Assembly (NCBI GenBank): GCA_902776685.1
Contig: CACYRB010000001.1
Span: 1 to 64,000 of the forward strand
Length of the DNA: 64,000 bases
Reading direction: 5' to 3'
Origin: an uncultured Prevotellaceae bacterium
GTDB taxonomy: Bacteria > Bacteroidota > Bacteroidia > Bacteroidales > Bacteroidaceae
Positions within the stretch are counted from its first letter, which is position 1. Each line of letters opens with the position of its first letter. A model generated the notes under the pieces. It made no database searches, had not been told where the DNA came from, and saw only the letters and a program-made list of their open reading frames with translations. The position numbers and the translations under genes are program-made. Positions 59,438 through 64,000 of this stretch are shown in pieces.

Positions 59438-60358
59438 CTATCTGATTATCTCTTTTTTTGAACTGACTGTTCGGAGTTTGCCGTTTTTCCATTTATATTC
59501 GTCGATGTAGAGATTGTCGACGTCGCGTATGGTGCTGGTGATGGTCTTGCGCGTCGCATCGATGTCGGGCTCTTGCATCTCGTCAAACTCGCTGACATAG
59601 TAGAACATACGGGTGGCGGGATTCCACACGTAGGCCTTGTAGAGACCGCGCCCGTGATGTGTGTTACCCACGTAGATGAGCAGGTCGGGCACGTTGTCGA
59701 AGTTGATGTCGGGCTCGCTGACCCAGTGGAGCAGTTGCCCCTGTTCGCCACGGAAAGCCCCCATGAGCGACTCTTCAAAGCTTGGCTCCACCTTCTTCCC
59801 GCGAGCCCATGCCTCGACGCTGAGCGTCTGAAACCACCCATCTTTGTCTTTCGTCAACGAGTGTCTGAACTTAATTTCATCGCGGTCGGGCGCACTCAGT
59901 GTGGCAGGTGCGCCAGGGTACCATTCGGGCAGGTCATACTCTTCAGTCATGTCGGTCATCTTCAGCACCTTGCCCGTTGCGGGATTTTTCCACCATCCTT
60001 TTTTGAAATAGTAGTCGCCTTCCACCTCAGTATAGGTTATCTCGAATTGTCCGGAGAGGCTACCGTCCGGCAGATACTCCTCAAAACCCATGCAATAGGT
60101 ATTCTCGTTGTTACGCGTTTCGGCATTATCGATGTTACGCCCCACAATCAGTATGGGGGCATTTCCCGCACGGGGATAGAAGACATAGCCCGCGTGGAGC
60201 CATTCGTCTTCGTTATAGCTTGTCTGGAATGCAATCTCAATAGGGATGTTGCCATTAAGCTTACCTGTATAGACATGTTTCTCGTAGATATCGTCGACGT
60301 TTTGCGCCATTAAACCCGTTGCGCAAAGCGTCATCAGTGCGAATAAGATTGTCCTCAT
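59438..60358 (-). CDS. Exported protein, XAC2610-like, unknown function
   Basis: A 306-residue protein with a signal peptide (MRTILFALMTLCATGLMAQ). The sequence is beta-rich, and the C-terminal part 'EPDINFDNVPDLLIYVGNTHHGRGLYKAYVWNPATRMFYYVSEF' resembles the XAC2610/FG-GAP-like pattern of secreted proteins that report on 'calculated' repeats. No catalytic motif is seen. It is leftward and upstream of a repeat-rich gap; the glutamine-amidotransferase gene lies 88 bases upstream in the same direction. Confidence 0.7.
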   Translation of the reverse strand: MRTILFALMTLCATGLMAQNVDDIYEKHVYTGKLNGNIPIEIAFQTSYNEDEWLHAGYVFYPRAGNAPILIVGRNIDNAETRNNENTYCMGFEEYLPDGSLSGQFEITYTEVEGDYYFKKGWWKNPATGKVLKMTDMTEEYDLPEWYPGAPATLSAPDRDEIKFRHSLTKDKDGWFQTLSVEAWARGKKVEPSFEESLMGAFRGEQGQLLHWVSEPDINFDNVPDLLIYVGNTHHGRGLYKAYVWNPATRMFYYVSEFDEMQEPDIDATRKTITSTIRDVDNLYIDEYKWKNGKLRTVSSKKEIIR

Positions 60359-60446
60359 ACTGCGATAATTAAATTAATTCAATGCAAAGATATAAAATAA
60401 TTGATAATTTCACAATGTATGATGTACAATTTTATTGACGTTCACC

Positions 60447-61469
60447 TTAACGTCTCTTTCGGGCTTGCCTTCGTGCCTGCTTGACCAGTCCCTTAAAATA
60501 GCGCAAGGCTTCGTTGTAGGACATGAATGCCGAGGCATTGGCGGCTTTGTCGAGATATTTGACGATGGCTGCCTCGGGATGATATTGCAGACCGAGGCAG
60601 AACGACCGGTCGGTGCGTTCCACAACTTCGATGATGCTGATGCCCTGTGTGTCGGTAGTGCCTGTAGCTGCCAACGGTGTTCCCTCTACGCTGCCCACGC
60701 ATTGGTGGTGCCACGAGGGGGCACCGGCAATGCGGTCGGTTGCTGTTATCGTATAGAGCAGGGAATTATGGTTGGTGACACTGACATGATGAGGGGAATA
60801 GTCACGATACAGCCCTGGCTGACTCTCGTTGCGGTGCAGGTAGGCATAACTGATGCCTCGGTCGGCAAAATAGGTGGGAATGTCCTGGACTACAGTGGCT
60901 CCCGAGACAACGGAGAGCATCTGCATGCCTCGGCAGAGTCCCATGACGGGCAGGTCGCGACTGATGCAGTAGGTCATCGTCAGGTAGTCGGACACATCGC
61001 GCGTTGCGTTATAGTCTTTCTCCGCCATGATGCCATGCCAGGGCTCGGGGTGTCTGAAAAGTGTCGGCGAAATGTCCTCGCCGCCGGTAAAGACGACGGC
61101 ACTCACCTGCCCCACCGCATCAGCCACATTGGAACTGTCGGCGGGCAACGTCTTCACCTTGTCGGCATAGGCTTGCAGCAAGATGCCCTGCTCGTCGGTA
61201 TAGGCGGGAGCAAGTGTCCTGTCTTCAACCTGAAAGCCGTGAGGCATAGCCTGTTTCAACAGCACGGGAGTACCCCCTGCCTGCTTTATGGCACGCACGA
61301 CATTGGTGTAGAACTCCGACGTGGTGTCGCTGCGCCAGGCTATGCCAATCTTTACTTCGGCCGACGAGATGGTCGACAGAGGCTCTCTGTGCAGGCTGCA
61401 GGCTTGAAGCAATGCACAGCAGATGATGACGGCAATTGAAAGACGGCGAACGCTGTTATTTCTTTTCAT
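60447..61469 (-). CDS. Gamma-glutamyl hydrolase-like lipoprotein (peptidase C26)
   Basis: A 340-residue class I glutamine-amidotransferase-fold protein of the PuuD/peptidase C26 type. The nucleophile elbow 'GLCRGMQML', oxyanion phrase 'VFTGGEDISPTLF' and the His-Glu pair in 'QYHPEA' are present. Unusually for the family it has a lipobox (LLQAC near residue 24), so it would work in the periplasm or at the surface. The substrate is unknown; gamma-glutamyl peptides are likely. It lies 4 bases after the GH127 gene and is therefore probably co-transcribed with it. Confidence 0.88.
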   Translation of the reverse strand: MKRNNSVRRLSIAVIICCALLQACSLHREPLSTISSAEVKIGIAWRSDTTSEFYTNVVRAIKQAGGTPVLLKQAMPHGFQVEDRTLAPAYTDEQGILLQAYADKVKTLPADSSNVADAVGQVSAVVFTGGEDISPTLFRHPEPWHGIMAEKDYNATRDVSDYLTMTYCISRDLPVMGLCRGMQMLSVVSGATVVQDIPTYFADRGISYAYLHRNESQPGLYRDYSPHHVSVTNHNSLLYTITATDRIAGAPSWHHQCVGSVEGTPLAATGTTDTQGISIIEVVERTDRSFCLGLQYHPEAAIVKYLDKAANASAFMSYNEALRYFKGLVKQARRQARKRR

Positions 61470-61473
61470 TTCT

Positions 61474-63300
61474 TTACTCGCACTTCACCCAGACTTTCAT
61501 CTTCGATGCCTCGCGGTTGTCCCATGCATAGTAAGGAATGAGGCGCAACTGTTGGCTGCCATTGTCGGCCACAATGCCGCGGGTCTCTGCCAGTATGCCG
61601 TCGGGCTGCCAGAGCGTGAAGCGGGTTTGCGGCGTGAGCAGGAAGGAGTCGTAGCTGGCTACATTGTCAATCTCTTCGGCACAATAGACCAGCGGGCCGC
61701 GCTGGATGGCACGCATGCCCTCGTCTTCCTTCACACGCGGGTCGGCAGCCACCTGCTCGACGGGCATCTCCATGCGCAGCTCGACGGTGTCGCCAGCCTT
61801 CCACTTGCGTTTGAGAACGGCATAGCCCTTGTCGGTCGTGAACTTCTTATACTCCTTTCCGTTGACCACTATCGTGTAAGCCTTGCACCATCCGGGAATG
61901 CGAAGTTTGAGGTCTTTCTTCATCTTCGTCCCTATGGTCAGCTTGACATTGCCGTCCCACGGATATTGCGTCTGCATGCTGATGTCGACCTGTCGGCCGT
62001 CGATATCAATCTTGGCCTCGTTACCCATATAGAGGTTCACCCACAAGGCATCGCTGCCGGTTCCGTAAACGTAGTTGCCGATGCTGGGCAGGAAGCGCGT
62101 GATGTTGCTCGGGCAACAGGCACATCCATACCACTCCTTGCGGTGGTGCTTGCCGGCCGACTCCAACGGATTGACGTAGAAGAACCTGTCGCCCTGTAGG
62201 TTGATGCCTGCAAGTACGCCGTTGTACATGGCCCGCTCCAGCACATCGATGTATTTGGCATCGCCCGAGAACTGGTTCATCCTGTAGTTCCAGAGCACCA
62301 TGCCGATAGAGGCGCACGTCTCGCAGTAGGCCGAGGCATTGGGCAGACTGTAGTCTTTGGTAAAGCCTTCGTTCGAAGCCGACTGTCCGATGCCACCGGT
62401 GATGTACATGTTGCGGTCGACCACATCGTGCCACAGCTCGTCAAGCGTCTTTATGTAGCCCGTCTCTTTGTAGGCCGACACGTCGGCCATGCCACAGAAC
62501 AGGTACATCAGTCGCACGGCATGTCCGGTGATGTCGGTCATCTGTGCAACGGGCACGGCATCCTGATAATAAGCCTTGCCCAGTCGTTCGTTGGGTTTCA
62601 GGGCATGTCCGTGTCCGCGTTCCTCCAGCAGCCAATGGGCGAAATCCAGGTATTCCGTCTTGCCGGTCAGCTCGAAGAGCTTCACCAGTGCCAGCTCAAT
62701 CTCCTCGTGTCCTGGAACCCAATGACGCTTGTCGGGCCCGAAGGTCGACATCATGTGGTCGACAAACCGCTCGCATATTTTCACGAAGCGGTCTTTTCCC
62801 GTAGCTCTGTAGTAAGCCACGGCAGCCTCAATCATGTGTCCGGCACAATACATCTCGTGCATATCCATGCTGGTCCACCGCTGGTCAAGGTCTTTCAGGG
62901 TGTAGTAGGTGTTGATGTATCCGTCGTCGAGCTGAGCCTTTCCGATGTAGTCCACCCACTCGTCGATTTTCGCCTCAATCTGTTTGTCGGGATGGTTCAC
63001 AAGGCTGTAGGCCATGCCCTCCAAGGCCTTGTAGACATCGCTATCGTCGAAGCAGATGCCCGAATGTTTACCCTGACCTGATGCTACGTTCTTGAAGTTA
63101 CGGATGCGCGCAGTTTTGTTTTCAATCTGGTCGATACACGTGGGCTGCGTTCGCGTGGCATGGCGTTCAAGACGGGGTGTCCAAAACTGGTCGCCGATTT
63201 TCACGCGCGAGAAATCGACTTGGTTTAACACTTTTGACGGTTGTGCCTGTACAGCCATTGCCAGCACGACAAGCGCCATGGTAAGAAACTTACGGTTCAT
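61474..63300 (-). CDS. GH127 beta-L-arabinofuranosidase-like, secreted
   Basis: A 608-residue enzyme of GH127 (former DUF1680). After a signal peptide (to 'VQAQ') comes an (alpha/alpha)6 barrel with 'CAGHMIEAAVAYYRATGK' and 'ASAYCETCASIGMVLWNYRM' (acid-base Glu), then 'WYGCACCPSNITRFLPSIGNYVY', which carries the cysteines that bind zinc and act as nucleophile. C-terminal beta domains follow. The family removes beta-L-arabinofuranose from plant glycans. The GH51 gene upstream points the same way, so the two form a small arabinose-release unit. Confidence 0.93.
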   Translation of the reverse strand: MNRKFLTMALVVLAMAVQAQPSKVLNQVDFSRVKIGDQFWTPRLERHATRTQPTCIDQIENKTARIRNFKNVASGQGKHSGICFDDSDVYKALEGMAYSLVNHPDKQIEAKIDEWVDYIGKAQLDDGYINTYYTLKDLDQRWTSMDMHEMYCAGHMIEAAVAYYRATGKDRFVKICERFVDHMMSTFGPDKRHWVPGHEEIELALVKLFELTGKTEYLDFAHWLLEERGHGHALKPNERLGKAYYQDAVPVAQMTDITGHAVRLMYLFCGMADVSAYKETGYIKTLDELWHDVVDRNMYITGGIGQSASNEGFTKDYSLPNASAYCETCASIGMVLWNYRMNQFSGDAKYIDVLERAMYNGVLAGINLQGDRFFYVNPLESAGKHHRKEWYGCACCPSNITRFLPSIGNYVYGTGSDALWVNLYMGNEAKIDIDGRQVDISMQTQYPWDGNVKLTIGTKMKKDLKLRIPGWCKAYTIVVNGKEYKKFTTDKGYAVLKRKWKAGDTVELRMEMPVEQVAADPRVKEDEGMRAIQRGPLVYCAEEIDNVASYDSFLLTPQTRFTLWQPDGILAETRGIVADNGSQQLRLIPYYAWDNREASKMKVWVKCE

Positions 63301-63348
63301 AAAAATAATGAGTAATGTGTAATGTATAATGAGTAATGAGAGCGGGCG

Positions 63349-64000
63349 TTACTTTCGTGTGCAACGGACGATGACGAGTCCGCACGGCTGGATGCTGAAG
63401 TCGGGCGAGGGCGAGGTCACCTGTCGGGCAACCACATTGTCGCGGTTGTCGGCACTGTTGGCAGCGGTCACATCGTCGGACTCTACGCTCCACGCCTCTA
63501 CTACGTGGTAGCCTGCGGGCAGTAGCAGGCCGACTGCCTGGCTCTGCGTGTAGGAGCGGTTGACGAGCGATATGTTGATGCTGCCGTCGTCGTCGGCTGT
63601 TGCCGCACAATCGAGATAGCAAAGGTCGGGTGTCATGTTATCCACGATGGTCTCGTTGTCGCCCTCGACCCTCATGTCGCCCAGTCTGACGCTCTCGAGG
63701 CCAGGGCCTTCAACCTTCAGACTCAGGGTATTTCCCTTCATGAACCGGCGGTAGAGGTCGAACACGTAGTAGCCGCACGACCTGTAGGCATCGTCTTCGC
63801 CGACGGTCTTCAGCAACCCGTGTCCGTTGACGGGGAAGATGTAGTTTGCCATAGCCACATAGGGACTGTTTCGCAGAAAGACGTTGAGCATGGATGCTGT
63901 ACTGGCAACATCGTAGACGCGACGGTCGTCTTTACGCGAGAACGAGTAGCCTGAGCCGTTGTAGACGCTGTGGCGATTGTTCCACTCGTCGATGCTGAAG
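63349..64000 (-). CDS. GH51 alpha-L-arabinofuranosidase, C-terminal part
   Basis: The gene runs in from beyond the right end of the window; only the last ~217 codons are visible. They begin with 'FSIDEWNNRHS', matching the 'DEWN' motif of GH51, followed by 'ASTASMLNVFLRNSPYVAMANYIFPVNGHGLL' and a C-terminal beta-sandwich. The last codons read 'PCGLVIVRCTRK'. It would release alpha-L-arabinofuranose, complementing GH127. The gap to GH127 is 48 bases of TAATGAGTAATG-type simple repeats. Confidence 0.85.
   Translation of the reverse strand, partial: FSIDEWNNRHSVYNGSGYSFSRKDDRRVYDVASTASMLNVFLRNSPYVAMANYIFPVNGHGLLKTVGEDDAYRSCGYYVFDLYRRFMKGNTLSLKVEGPGLESVRLGDMRVEGDNETIVDNMTPDLCYLDCAATADDDGSINISLVNRSYTQSQAVGLLLPAGYHVVEAWSVESDDVTAANSADNRDNVVARQVTSPSPDFSIQPCGLVIVRCTRK

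Noticed and set aside
59438..64000. Complete polysaccharide utilisation locus.
   Set aside because: No SusC/SusD pair or dedicated regulator is visible before the window ends; only the enzymes can be claimed.

Overview
The window comes from a Bacteroidales chromosome, most likely Prevotella or a close relative. The evidence is repeated promoters of the Bacteroidetes type (TTTG, 19-20 bases, TAnnTTTG), start codons behind A/T-rich leaders rather than Shine-Dalgarno sites, Bacteroidetes-restricted families (DUF4251, DUF4834, DUF4840, DUF6624, DUF3990/DUF3791), a PorX response regulator beside a PorW/SprE-like protein, and secreted proteins ending in a 'YDLQGR...KGIY..GKK' tail. No rRNA, CRISPR array, insertion sequence or intact prophage was seen. 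Names rest on reading motifs by eye; no database search was run.

Layout. 0.7-7.4 kb: lpxA-like acyltransferase behind a complete RND efflux operon (adaptor, pump, outer-membrane factor), then cca. 9.2-13.6 kb: an accessory stretch with a small lipoprotein, two structured-RNA candidates, an unknown membrane protein and two divergent DUF4160/DUF2442 pairs, one frameshifted. 13.6-19.3 kb: DUF1599, DoxX-like, tpiA, SPOR, folE, a DUF4840 lipoprotein and xth, all rightward. 19.6-26.4 kb: leftward TonB-domain protein, DUF4251 lipoprotein, secreted endonuclease and GH76 glycosidase, then tRNA-Pro. 26.7-34.2 kb: aroA, a small Cys-rich membrane protein, PorW/SprE-like, porX, tsaE. 34.7-43.3 kb: M15 peptidase, trxA and dnaE leftward; psd, pssA and DUF4834 rightward; pyrH and birA leftward. 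43.3-53.8 kb: accessory genes (DUF6624 lipoprotein, SDR, an A/T-rich island with a broken gene, a DUF3791-DUF3990-DUF3791 cassette, acetyltransferases, AraC regulator), luxS, tadA and nitroreductase. 53.9-59.4 kb: Cbp1-like coiled-coil lipoprotein, rsmI, tdk, AI-2E-type transporter, tRNA-Lys and a frameshifted acyltransferase. 59.4-64.0 kb: a secreted protein, a glutamine-amidotransferase lipoprotein, GH127 and the end of a GH51, pointing to arabinose-polymer use.

Working together: PorX and the PorW/SprE-like protein would serve type IX secretion, for which the endonuclease and the GH76 enzyme look like cargo. GH127 and GH51 would act in sequence on arabinofuranosides. The small toxin-antitoxin-like cassettes and broken genes mark the variable segments.

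The most unusual signal is non-coding. Four dispersed elements (304-408, 9834-9940, 21674-21781, 34441-34544) each hold five different short palindromes in the same order, spaced 22 bp centre to centre. Two further arrays with unrelated sequences (52334-52414 and 58876-58934) use the same 22-bp spacing. Other repeats have entered coding sequence, including a 32-bp perfect inverted repeat behind the signal peptide of the M15 peptidase.
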